42,316 bases of DNA from CAZMGD01 sp964565705. Lineage in GTDB: Bacteria; Actinomycetota; Acidimicrobiia; Acidimicrobiales; Ilumatobacteraceae. Position 1 is the stretch's first letter. Each line of letters begins with the position of its first letter. The position numbers and the translations under genes are program-made. The notes below the pieces were generated by a model. That model ran no database searches. It was not told the origin of the DNA and was given only the letters and a program-made list of their open reading frames with translations. Of this stretch, positions 32,225-39,811 are shown piece by piece. The stretch covers positions 1-42,316 of the forward strand of contig CAZMGD010000027.1 in assembly GCA_964565705.1 (NCBI GenBank), in the 5' to 3' direction.

Positions 32225-34258
32225 TCAGGGCTCCGGGCAGCGCTCGACGTGCAGGTACTGGCGGCACTCGCCGTCGCTGAAGCCCCTGGTCAGGCGGTGC
32301 TCGGCGAGGGTGACGAGTTCGTCGAGGTCGAGCGTCCACACGCGGATGCTGCCGTCGACCGTCACCGACGCGACGCGTCGACCGTCCGGACCCATGGCCA
32401 GCCAGACGACCTCCTGCTCGTGGGGCAGCGCCAGCGACTGGGTGCCCGCCGCCGGATCCCACACGCGGACCCTGCCATCGGTGTCGGCGGTCAGCAGCCG
32501 TGAGCCGTCGGCGGTGAACGTCAACGCGTTGGACGGGGCCTGGCCGCGGAGGACCGCGACCGGTGCGCCGGTCGTCGCGTCCCAGACGTCGACGAAGGAC
32601 TCGAGCTCGCGGGCCGAGGCCACGTACCGACCTGTCGGGTCGACCGCCAGCGCCGTCGCCGACTCGGCGAGCTGGCCGACGATGTCAGCGGTGCGCCACT
32701 CCCAGATGGTCGTTCCCTGCGACCCGGGTTGGCTGCGGTCCGGCCAGCGGGCGGCGAAGATGCGATCGCCGGTGGCGTCGAAGGCGACGGCGCGCACGTA
32801 CAGGTCGAGGTCTCCCGGGAGCCGAGCGACCTCGACGCCACTCCGGTCGAGGACGACGATCTCGCCGACGTCGGACGCGATCGCGATCGCCAGGTAGGTA
32901 CCCGTCGGGTCCCAGTCCATGTCGGCCACGTAGGCGCCTCCCTCCTTCGTGAGCTCGCCAACCAGCTCGCCGGTGCTGGTGGTGCGGATCTGCACCGGCA
33001 GGTCACTGGTGGTGGTGGCAACCAGGTCGCCGGCAGGTGCGAGCGCGAAGAGCACCCCTTCCTTCGGCCGGTGGACGGTGCCGAGCAGCTGGCCGGTTCG
33101 CCCGTCCGACACGTCGAGCGATCCGTCCGGAGCGCTCGTGAACAGCCGGCCGTCGTCGTCGAAGGCGACCGTGCCGGCGAGACCGTCGAGCCCTGCGAGG
33201 TTGAACAGCTCGCCGCCGCCGGTGGGGCTGACGTCCCACACCTTGACCGACTCGATCGCGAAGTCGCCGGTCATCAGCCGCTGACCGTCGGGGGAGAAGG
33301 CCACGCCGGCGATCCCGTTGCTGGTGCTCGCGGCGGAGACCGACGAGCGCTCCACCCACGCGCCGTCTGAGATGTCGAACACCTTCGCGGTTCCTTCCGA
33401 GGTCGCGGTGGCGAGCGCGGAGCCGTCGGCGTTCCAGTCGAGCACGTACACCGGCCCGTCGTGCGCCGCGATCGTCAGCGCGGGTTCCCCGGTGACGGCG
33501 TCCCACACTCGGGCGGTGGCGTCGCCTCCGCTGGTCGCCAACCACCGGCCATCCGGGCTGAATGCGACGTCGTTGACCCACAGCTGGCCGGCGCCGACCG
33601 TGAAGACCTCCTCGCCCGTCGCCAGATCGAACACCGCGGCGTGTTCCCCGCCGTTGTCGCCGACGGCGAGGCGGCGTCCGTCCGGCGAGAACGCGGTGGC
33701 GTTGACGGCTGCCGCGATCAACGTTCTCGTCAGCGCACCCGTCGCGACATCGAAGACCCGCACGACCGAGGCGAGGTCTCCTTCGTACCACGATGCGGCA
33801 ACGCGGGAACCGTCCGGACTGAACGACGGGCCCCACACGACGGCATCGCCGTCGAACGGCACGAACTCCCTCACCAGATCGCCGGTGGCGACATCCCAGA
33901 CGCGCAACGCGGCGTCGTCGCCGGTCGTGGCGAGAAGCGTGCCGTCGGCACTGAACGCGACGTCGTTGACGTCGATGGCATGACCGTGGAACTCGCGAAT
34001 CGACGCCCCGGTCGCCGCGTCGCGGATGTCGACGATCCCCGTCTCCTCCTGGCCCTCGGTGACGAACACCTCGCCGGTCGGGCTCCAATCCAGCGCACCA
34101 CCGACACCCGGCACGTCCATGAGCAGCCGGTTCGACGACACGGCGCGATGCAGCGCCTCGATCGCCTCGGGGCGCGCGGCGGCACCGTCTCGGGTCTCGT
34201 CGACGGCCTCGAGCGCGAGGAGCGTGCTGAGCTCGGGGTCGTCCTCGATGCTCGCCAC
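32225..34258 (-). CDS. WD40-repeat protein, apparently 5'-truncated (nSTAND-type regulator remnant)
   Basis: A 677-residue beta-propeller protein, probably two propellers. Repeats end in recognisable WD units: LRVWDVATGD, VRVFDVATGA, ARVWDAVTGE, VKVWDVSPTG, VDVWDATTGA, VRVWDPAAGT and IRVWTLDLDE, many preceded by AFSPDGRRLA-type strands. The GTG at 34258 (VASIEDDPELSTLLALEAVDE) is the only in-frame start. However, the same frame continues upstream to a stop at 34424-34426 with a membrane helix (ALVVALVGGFLAL) and DQRRQADAERRTAVGRELAAAS. That stretch normally joins the nSTAND/AAA ATPase and helix of large regulators to this propeller, and it has no start codon here. The 5' half therefore seems lost. 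The piece lies between two palindromic repeats. Confidence 0.82.
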   Translation of the reverse strand: MASIEDDPELSTLLALEAVDETRDGAAARPEAIEALHRAVSSNRLLMDVPGVGGALDWSPTGEVFVTEGQEETGIVDIRDAATGASIREFHGHAIDVNDVAFSADGTLLATTGDDAALRVWDVATGDLVREFVPFDGDAVVWGPSFSPDGSRVAASWYEGDLASVVRVFDVATGALTRTLIAAAVNATAFSPDGRRLAVGDNGGEHAAVFDLATGEEVFTVGAGQLWVNDVAFSPDGRWLATSGGDATARVWDAVTGEPALTIAAHDGPVYVLDWNADGSALATATSEGTAKVFDISDGAWVERSSVSAASTSNGIAGVAFSPDGQRLMTGDFAIESVKVWDVSPTGGGELFNLAGLDGLAGTVAFDDDGRLFTSAPDGSLDVSDGRTGQLLGTVHRPKEGVLFALAPAGDLVATTTSDLPVQIRTTSTGELVGELTKEGGAYVADMDWDPTGTYLAIAIASDVGEIVVLDRSGVEVARLPGDLDLYVRAVAFDATGDRIFAARWPDRSQPGSQGTTIWEWRTADIVGQLAESATALAVDPTGRYVASARELESFVDVWDATTGAPVAVLRGQAPSNALTFTADGSRLLTADTDGRVRVWDPAAGTQSLALPHEQEVVWLAMGPDGRRVASVTVDGSIRVWTLDLDELVTLAEHRLTRGFSDGECRQYLHVERCPEP

Positions 34259-34432
34259 GGACGCCGCGGCGAGCTCACGTCCGACGGCTGTCCGGCGCTC
34301 GGCGTCGGCCTGACGACGCTGGTCCAGGGCGAGGAACCCACCGACCAGCGCGACGACGAGCGCTGACCGCGACCCTTCCCAGGGCTCGGAATCCGACCAT
34401 TCTTGACCTCGCTCCGTGCGACGTTACCTGGG

Positions 34433-34461
34433 TTGACACGGTGCACGAGCCGTGTGGCAAT
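34433..34461 (+). promoter_or_regulatory. Candidate promoter upstream of the CaiB gene
   Basis: A perfect TTGACA (34433-34438) is followed after 17 bases by GGCAAT (34456-34461), a three-of-six match to TATAAT. The transcript would carry the palindromic repeat (34473-34529) in its leader before the GTG at 34559. The -10 overlaps the first GTGGCA iteron, so the site may be fortuitous. Confidence 0.3.
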
Positions 34462-34474
34462 CCCGTGGCACTGC
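34453..34474 (+). repeat. 11-bp iterons (T/C)GTGGCA-N4 at right edge of the WD40 gene
   Basis: TGTGGCA at 34453 and CGTGGCA at 34464 repeat at the same 11-base step as the iterons at 32179-32222, in the same orientation, immediately before palindromic repeat copy 2. Confidence 0.55.
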
Positions 34475-34529
34475 GTTCTCGGGAGCAAATCGGGTGCTCT
34501 GGCACCCGATTTGCTCCCGAGTTCGACGG
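34473..34529. repeat. 57-bp palindromic repeat, copy 2 (20-bp perfect stem, TCTG loop)
   Basis: CTCGGGAGCAAATCGGGTGC (34478-34497), loop TCTG, and the exact inverse complement (34502-34521), with flanks GCGTTCT and TTCGACGG. Relative to copy 1 the stem differs by one base pair changed on both arms (G-C to A-T), and the loop is the inverse complement of copy 1's CAGA. It lies 30 bases upstream of the CaiB GTG. Confidence 0.9.
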
Positions 34530-34558
34530 ATGTGGGGGTGTCACATAGCGTCGGCGGC

Positions 34559-36919
34559 GTGGGAGAGCTCGACGGCCTGGTCGTGGTGGACGGCTCGTCA
34601 GGGGTCTCGGGCGCCTACGCGAGCAAGCTGCTCGGCGCGGCGGGCGCGACGGTGACGCTGGTCGAGCCGGCGGGCGGATCCCCGCTGCGTCGGTGGGCGT
34701 GGGGCCACGGCGTGCCGGCGGGCCAGGACGGCGCGCTGTTCCAGTACCTGCGCCACGGGCATCGCTCGGTCGTCGCCGCGGCGGGCGACTCGGTCGTGGG
34801 CCAGCTCGTCGACGGCGCCGACATCGTCGTCACCGACGGCACCGGGGTGCTGCCACCGGCGGCGCGACTCGCCGCCGAGCGACCAGATCTCGTCGTCGCG
34901 TCGATCACCCCCTACGGGCTGACCGGACCCGACTCGGGCCGCCCGGCGACCGAGTTCACGGTGCAGGCCGACAGCGGCGCGCTGGCGATCCGCGGCACCA
35001 AGGACCGTCCACCGATCCAGATGGGCGCGCGCATCGTGGAGTGGGTGTCGGGCGCCTACGCCGGGTTCGCCGCGCTGGCCGCGCACCGCCGGCAGGCCGC
35101 GACCGGCCACGGCGACCTGATCGACGTGTCGTGGAACGAGGTCGCCAACTTCACCGGCACGAACTTCATCGAGATCATGTACTCGCTCCACGGGCGGCCC
35201 GAGCGGACGCTGTCGGCGCGCAGCGTGGAGATCCCCTCGATCGAGCCGACCCTCGACGGGTGGGTCGGCTTCAACACCAACTCGCGCCAGCAGTTCGACT
35301 CGTTCTGCCTCCTGATCGAGCGGCCCGACCTCATCGACGAGGGCGACTGGGCCAGCTTCGCCGGGCGGGCGGCGCGCGCCGACGAGTGGAACCAGATGGT
35401 CCGGGCGTGGACCACGCAGCACACGACCGCGGAGATCGTGGAGCGCGCGGCCGAGCTGCGCGTTCCGGTCGCACCGGTGGCCGACGGCCCTGCGGTGCTG
35501 CAACTCGAGCAGGTGCGGGCGCGCCACCTGCTGCTGCGCGACCCGACCGGCAGGTTCTCGTGCCCGCGCCGGCCGTGGATGATCGACGGCGCGCTGCCGC
35601 CGGCGCCGGCGCCCGCCCCCACGCTCGGCGCGAACGGCGGCGAACCCGCACCGCGCCACCGGGCTCGTCCCGCGCCGACGGGCGAGCCATCGCTGCCGCT
35701 CCAGGGTGTCACCGTCCTCGACCTGACGGCGTGGTGGGCGGGCCCGTCGGCCACCGGGCTGTTCGCCGCGCTCGGCGCCGAGGTGATCCACGTCGAGTCG
35801 CCCGGCCGCGTCGACGGCATGCGCATGACCGGGGGCATGTTCGCCGACCGGCCGCAGTGGTGGGAGTACAGCGGGTTCTTCCTCCAGGCCAATGAGAACA
35901 AGCTCGGTCTCACGCTCGACCTCGACCAGGCGCCCGGGCGCGAGCTGTTGCTGCGGCTCGTGCGGCATGCCGACCTGGTCGTCGAGAACTTCACGCCACG
36001 GGTGCTCGAAGCGTTCGACCTCGACTGGGACGTCATCCACCTGACGAACCCCCGCACGGTCATGGTGCGGATGCCGGCGTTCGGGCTCGGCGGGCCGTGG
36101 CGCGACCGACCGGGGTTCGCCCAGACGATGGAGCAGATCACCGGGCTGGCGTGGCTGACCGGCCACGTCGACGACCAGCCGCGCATCCAGCGCGGCCCGT
36201 GCGATCCGAACGGGGGCCTGCACGCCGCGTTCGCGGCGCTCGTCGGCCTGGCTCACCGCGACCGCACGGGCGTGGGCTGCCTGGTCGAGGCGCCGATGTT
36301 CGAGGCCGCGCTGAACATCGCCGCCGAGCCCGTCATCGAGTGGACCGCGTACGGCAACCGCATCGGCCGAGACGGCAACCGCGGGCCCGCCGCCGCGCCG
36401 CAGGGTCTGTACGCGTGCCAGGGCTGGGAGCAATGGGTCGCGCTCGCTGTCGAGACCGACGCACAGTGGCAGTCGTGCTGCACCGTGATCGGCCACCCGG
36501 AGCTGGCGGCGGATCCGGACCTCGCGACCCGCGAGGGCCGCCGCAAGCAACACGACCGCATCGACGAGGCGATCGCCTCGTGGGTGGAGCCACTCGACCT
36601 CGCCACGGCGGTCACGACGCTCAACGCGGCCGGCGTGCCCGCAGCCGCGGTGGTGGATCCGCGGGTCGCGTCGCTGGAGCCGCAGCTGGCCGCGCGCGGC
36701 TACTTCGAGGAGGTCGCCCATCCCGTCGTCGGCACCCACCCGATGCCCGGCCTGCCGTGGCGGGCGCGCGGCGTGGAGCGGTGGGTCCGCTCGCCCGCAC
36801 CCACCGTCGGCCAGCACAACCGCGAGATCCTCGCCGGCTGGCTCGGCTGCACCGACGCCGACCTCGCCGACCTCGAGGCCGCCGGCGTCATCGGCGACCG
36901 CCCCCGCGGCCTCCCCTGA
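34559..36919 (+). CDS. CaiB/BaiF-family CoA-transferase, tandem two-domain form
   Basis: A 786-residue fusion of two class III CoA-transferase domains. Domain 1 (to about 355): LDGLVVVDGSSGVSGAYASKLLGAAGA, TPYGLTGPDSGRPATEF, a GHGDLIDVSWNEV helix. Domain 2 (from about 380): GVTVLDLTAWWAGPSATGLFAALGAEVIHVESP, LDLDQAPGRELLLRLVRHADLVVENFTP and GLGGPWRDRPGFAQTMEQITG. The catalytic aspartate of the family is D549 in GPCDPNGGLHAAFAAL; the aligned position in domain 1 is E161 (IVEWVSGAYAGFAAL). The GTG at 34559 matches the family N-terminus but has a poor ribosome-binding site; in-frame GTGs at 34532 and 34538 are alternatives. It moves CoA between acyl acids, substrate unknown, possibly bile-acid/steroid- or carnitine-like. 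Confidence 0.92.
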   Translation: MGELDGLVVVDGSSGVSGAYASKLLGAAGATVTLVEPAGGSPLRRWAWGHGVPAGQDGALFQYLRHGHRSVVAAAGDSVVGQLVDGADIVVTDGTGVLPPAARLAAERPDLVVASITPYGLTGPDSGRPATEFTVQADSGALAIRGTKDRPPIQMGARIVEWVSGAYAGFAALAAHRRQAATGHGDLIDVSWNEVANFTGTNFIEIMYSLHGRPERTLSARSVEIPSIEPTLDGWVGFNTNSRQQFDSFCLLIERPDLIDEGDWASFAGRAARADEWNQMVRAWTTQHTTAEIVERAAELRVPVAPVADGPAVLQLEQVRARHLLLRDPTGRFSCPRRPWMIDGALPPAPAPAPTLGANGGEPAPRHRARPAPTGEPSLPLQGVTVLDLTAWWAGPSATGLFAALGAEVIHVESPGRVDGMRMTGGMFADRPQWWEYSGFFLQANENKLGLTLDLDQAPGRELLLRLVRHADLVVENFTPRVLEAFDLDWDVIHLTNPRTVMVRMPAFGLGGPWRDRPGFAQTMEQITGLAWLTGHVDDQPRIQRGPCDPNGGLHAAFAALVGLAHRDRTGVGCLVEAPMFEAALNIAAEPVIEWTAYGNRIGRDGNRGPAAAPQGLYACQGWEQWVALAVETDAQWQSCCTVIGHPELAADPDLATREGRRKQHDRIDEAIASWVEPLDLATAVTTLNAAGVPAAAVVDPRVASLEPQLAARGYFEEVAHPVVGTHPMPGLPWRARGVERWVRSPAPTVGQHNREILAGWLGCTDADLADLEAAGVIGDRPRGLP

Positions 36920-36936
36920 CGCGCGAGCGTGGGCGG

Positions 36937-37299
36937 GTGCTGGTGATCGATGCGGCGAACGTGATCGGGTCCCGACCGACCGGCTGGTGGCGCGACCGCC
37001 CGGGCGCGGCACGGGTGTTCACGCAACGGGTGCGGGCCGCGGCGAGCGCGGGCCGGCTGGAGGCGCCGGTGGCCATCGTGCTGGAGGGCCTCGCCCGGCA
37101 GGGCGTCGATGAAGGGATCGCGCACGGCGTCGAGGTGGTGCACGCGCCGGGCGAGGGTGACGACACGATCGTCGCGGTCGCCGAGGCACATCCGGGTTCG
37201 CTCGTCGTGACGGCCGACCGGGAACTGGCCCGGCGGGTCCGCTCGGTCGGCGCCGACGTCGCCGGACCGAACTTGCTGCTCGAGCAGCTGCCGAATTGA
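36937..37299 (+). CDS. NYN/PIN-like domain protein (putative RNase fold)
   Basis: A 120-residue protein with a compact PIN/NYN-type fold: VLVIDAANVIGSRPTGWWRDR (first acidic strand, D5 with A-N-V following), a LEAPVAIVLEG strand, EGDDTIVAVAEAHP carrying two aspartates, and VVTADRELARRVRSVGADVAG. This order of acidic residues fits a metal-dependent nuclease site. Targets are unknown. The GTG at 36937 is 17 bases after the CoA-transferase stop, in the same direction. There is no accompanying antitoxin-like small gene, so a toxin role is not favoured. Confidence 0.8.
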   Translation: MLVIDAANVIGSRPTGWWRDRPGAARVFTQRVRAAASAGRLEAPVAIVLEGLARQGVDEGIAHGVEVVHAPGEGDDTIVAVAEAHPGSLVVTADRELARRVRSVGADVAGPNLLLEQLPN

Positions 37300-37337
37300 A
37301 CGCGCCACAGCCGCGGCCGCGGCGCCAAGATGGTGTC

Positions 37338-38054
37338 ATGCCCGGTGGACGTCGGCCCGATCGCCGCCCGCTGTCGCGGGCCGACCTCCCCGACGAGTTC
37401 ACGCCCGACACCGTGCGTCGCCTCGACGTCTCGACCATCCGCCGCCTGTCCCAGCCGGGCACCAGCGTCCTCAGCGCCGACGAGCAGCGCAGCTTCGAGC
37501 AGGCGTTGCGGACCGTGATGCAGGACACGACCCACCGTCTCGACGAGTCCCTGCGCCGGGCGCAGCGGGGCGGTCCGGGCGGGCTCGATCCGCAGCTGCG
37601 TCGTTCCTACGACAGGACCGAGGCCCGCCTCGCCGCACAGGCACGGCGCGCGCGGCAGGCCTTCCCCCAGCTGACGGGCGACTGGGATGCGCCGGCCGAA
37701 CCGCCGGAGACACCGCCATCGGACACTCACGACGACGACATCTCCCTCGGTGCGCTGGAGTCGGAGATCGAGCAGACGTCGGAAACGCTGGAGATCCTCG
37801 AACGCATCGCGTCGGTGCAGCGGCAGCAGCTCGAACACCAGCACGTACAGGAGCTGCGAGACACCCGGGGGGTCTTCTTCGCCCTGCTCGTGTCCGTCGC
37901 GGTCATCGTCGGCGGCGTGACCCCGCTGGTCCAGGCCGCGCCCCACGAACGATGGTTGATCGCGCTGTGGACACTGGCCGTGTGCGCGGCCGCCGGGTTG
38001 GTCTACGCCGTCGTGCGCACGCTGCAGTCCAAGCGCGGCACGGATGGGGACTGA
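37338..38054 (+). CDS. Uncharacterised protein with coiled coil and two C-terminal membrane helices
   Basis: A 238-residue protein I do not recognise. The N-terminal 130 residues are charged and helical (DEFTPDTVRRLDVSTIRRL, then ADEQRSFEQALRTVMQDTTHRL). Residues about 135-185 form an acidic to heptad-like region (LGALESEIEQTSETLEILERI, QRQQLEHQHVQELRD) that suggests a coiled coil. Two membrane helices follow, FFALLVSVAVIVGGVTPLV and WLIALWTLAVCAAAGLVYAVV, ending with a short basic tail. The ATG at 37338 is preferred over a TTG at 37296. Its stop is four bases before the MOSC start. A membrane-anchored scaffold or sensor is conceivable but unsupported. Confidence 0.78.
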   Translation: MPGGRRPDRRPLSRADLPDEFTPDTVRRLDVSTIRRLSQPGTSVLSADEQRSFEQALRTVMQDTTHRLDESLRRAQRGGPGGLDPQLRRSYDRTEARLAAQARRARQAFPQLTGDWDAPAEPPETPPSDTHDDDISLGALESEIEQTSETLEILERIASVQRQQLEHQHVQELRDTRGVFFALLVSVAVIVGGVTPLVQAAPHERWLIALWTLAVCAAAGLVYAVVRTLQSKRGTDGD

Positions 38055-38058
38055 GCCT

Positions 38059-38595
38059 GTGGGTGTCGTCGTCGGCGTCCATCGGCACCCTGGCCATGGG
38101 TTCAGCAAGCTCGCCGCCCCGTCCATCACGCTCGTCGCTGGTCTCGGCGTCGAGGGGGACGCGCACTTCGGCGCTCGGGTGCAACATCGCTCACGGGTCA
38201 GGGTGGACCCAGATCAACCGAACCTCCGCCAGGTGCACCTGCTCCAGCAGGAGCTCTTCGAGGAGGTGAGTGCCTCGGGGTTCGCGGTCGGGCCCGGCGA
38301 TCTCGGCGAGAACGTCACGACCGCAGGGATCGACCTGCTGCCGCTGCCGGTCGGCACGATGCTGCGGATCGGAGCCGATGCGCTGGTGGCCCTGACCGGG
38401 CTGCGCAACCCGTGCCGGCAGATCGACGCCTTCTCCCCCGGTCTGCTCGGCGAGGTCCGCGTGCGCGAGGCGGGTGAGATCGTGGTGAAGGCCGGCGTGA
38501 TGGGAGTCGTCGTCCGATCAGGGGTCGTCGCGCCGGGCGATCGGATCCAGCTGTCGCTGCCTCCGGCACCTCACCACGCGCTCGAACGGGTCTGA
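38059..38595 (+). CDS. MOSC domain-containing protein
   Basis: A 178-residue MOSC protein. Landmarks are VVGVHRHPGHGFSK, ITLVAGLGVEGDAHFG, HRSRVRVDPDQPNLRQVHLLQ, FAVGPGDLGENVTTAGIDLLPLPVGT and the conserved cysteine in LTGLRNPCRQIDAF, which in related proteins carries sulfur or contacts the molybdenum cofactor. Such proteins detoxify or transfer sulfur, or reduce N-hydroxylated compounds with partner flavoproteins. The GTG at 38059 matches the family N-terminus and has GGGGAC eight bases upstream; an in-frame ATG at 38044, overlapping the previous gene, is less likely. Convergent with the small unknown gene four bases away. Confidence 0.9.
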   Translation: MGVVVGVHRHPGHGFSKLAAPSITLVAGLGVEGDAHFGARVQHRSRVRVDPDQPNLRQVHLLQQELFEEVSASGFAVGPGDLGENVTTAGIDLLPLPVGTMLRIGADALVALTGLRNPCRQIDAFSPGLLGEVRVREAGEIVVKAGVMGVVVRSGVVAPGDRIQLSLPPAPHHALERV

Positions 38596-38599
38596 CCGA

Positions 38600-38857
38600 T
38601 CAGCTCGGGTCGAGCGAGAGCGAGCTGCCGTCCGGAAGACCCGCTCGAATCTCGTCGACCGCCGCGGCGATCACGTCGCGCGGTCCCTCGACGACGAGGT
38701 CGAGCCGCACTCGGTCGCCGTCGACGACGACCGGCGATTCCGACGACGTGAGATCGACGCCGTCGGCGTCGGCGATCGCCGTGGCGACGCCGACCGCAGA
38801 GGTTGCGGCACCTTCGAACCGGATGCGGTGCTCGTTCACCGCACCAGCGTCGCACAT
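38600..38857 (-). CDS. Small uncharacterised protein (85 residues)
   Basis: A short protein with a predicted beta-alpha-beta pattern: EHRIRFEGAATSAVGVATAIADA, then SSESPVVVDGDRVRLDLVVEG and RDVIAAAVDEIRAGLPDG. The alternation of hydrophobic strands and two helices resembles a small ferredoxin-like domain, but I do not recognise the family. The ATG at 38857 has GGAGGG about 11 bases upstream; a GTG at 38839 (VNEHRIRF) is an alternative. It fills the space between the convergent MOSC gene and the divergent amidohydrolase, which supports it being real. Confidence 0.6.
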   Translation of the reverse strand: MCDAGAVNEHRIRFEGAATSAVGVATAIADADGVDLTSSESPVVVDGDRVRLDLVVEGPRDVIAAAVDEIRAGLPDGSSLSLDPS

Positions 38858-38913
38858 CGACCACTCGACCCTCCGAAGCAGTTCTCCGGGTTGGTCGGGG
38901 CTAGAACGGCGAG

Positions 38914-39810
38914 ATGCCGATGCCGACCGACGTGCCGATCGTCGACCTCCAGACCGGGTTCCCGTACACGAGCGTGGAGGAGAAGAAGGCGACGTACGAC
39001 TTCTTCCGCCCGCTGCTGAAGGACGCGCAGAGCGCCAAGGACTTCGAGTTCCCGGCCGAGTACATGTTCAAGGGCGTGCCCGACTTGGTGGAGCCCGGCA
39101 CGGACGTGATCGCCTGGACCCTCGGCCAGATGGACCTGCGCGGCATCGCCGTCGGCGTGTGCGGGCTCACCCAGCGCGGGATCGAGGCCAAGCGGCGCCA
39201 CCCGGACCGGTTCGTGCTCCAACTGTCGATCAACCCGCACGAGGGCGTGGACGCGCTGCGCAAGATGGCCAAGGCGAAAGAGGAGCACGACATCGTGTCG
39301 GTGACCTGCTTCCCGGCCGGCATGGTGCCGCAGGTCCCGATCAACGACAAGAAGCTGTACCCGGTGTACGCCAAGTGCGTGGAGCTCGGCGTGCCGGTCT
39401 GCGTGAACGCCGGCGTGCCCGGGCCCCGGGTGCCGATGGCCTGCCAGCACGTCGAGCTCGTCGACGAGGTCTGCTACGACTTCCCGGAGCTGACGTTCGT
39501 GATGATGCACGGCGCCGAGCCGTGGACCGCCCTCGCCGTCAAGCTGATGCTGAAGTGGCCGGGCCTGCACTACATGACCAGCGCGTTCGCGCCGAAGCAC
39601 TACCCGAAGGACGTCATCGCCTACGCCAACAGCCGCGGCGCCGACAAGGTCATGTTCTGCGGATACCCCTCGGGGCTGACCTACGAGCGCATCTTCAACG
39701 ACCTGCCGAACGTGCCGTTCAAGGACGAGGTGTGGCCCAAGTTCCTCGGCGGCAACGCCCGCCGAGTGTTCGGGATCGACGCCGCGATCGAGCGGGCCAC
39801 GGCCGCGTGA
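38914..39810 (+). CDS. Amidohydrolase-2 family protein lacking usual metal ligands
   Basis: A 298-residue TIM-barrel protein of the amidohydrolase-2 (ACMSD-like) family: RHPDRFVLQLSINPHEG, VTCFPAGMVPQVPINDKKLYPVY, GVPVCVNAGVPGPRVP, ELTFVMMHGAEPW, and a final GNARRVFGID helix. Strand 1 reads IVDLQTGF where metal-dependent members have DxH or HxH, and the strand-8 motif reads MFCGYPSG where GSDxP normally supplies an aspartate. It may therefore bind no metal or bind it differently. ATG at 38914 (another at 38920 in frame). One base separates it from the P450 start, so the two are coupled. Confidence 0.85.
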   Translation: MPMPTDVPIVDLQTGFPYTSVEEKKATYDFFRPLLKDAQSAKDFEFPAEYMFKGVPDLVEPGTDVIAWTLGQMDLRGIAVGVCGLTQRGIEAKRRHPDRFVLQLSINPHEGVDALRKMAKAKEEHDIVSVTCFPAGMVPQVPINDKKLYPVYAKCVELGVPVCVNAGVPGPRVPMACQHVELVDEVCYDFPELTFVMMHGAEPWTALAVKLMLKWPGLHYMTSAFAPKHYPKDVIAYANSRGADKVMFCGYPSGLTYERIFNDLPNVPFKDEVWPKFLGGNARRVFGIDAAIERATAA

Positions 39811-39811
39811 C

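Noticed and set aside
34403..34558. Longer CaiB start at 34403
   Set aside because: The extra 52 residues would translate the palindromic repeat and have no family resemblance; GTG 34559 gives the conserved N-terminus.
36937..37299. Toxin of a toxin-antitoxin pair (PIN-like fold)
   Set aside because: No small antitoxin gene precedes it; it directly follows a metabolic gene and is better called an NYN/PIN-like protein of unknown role.
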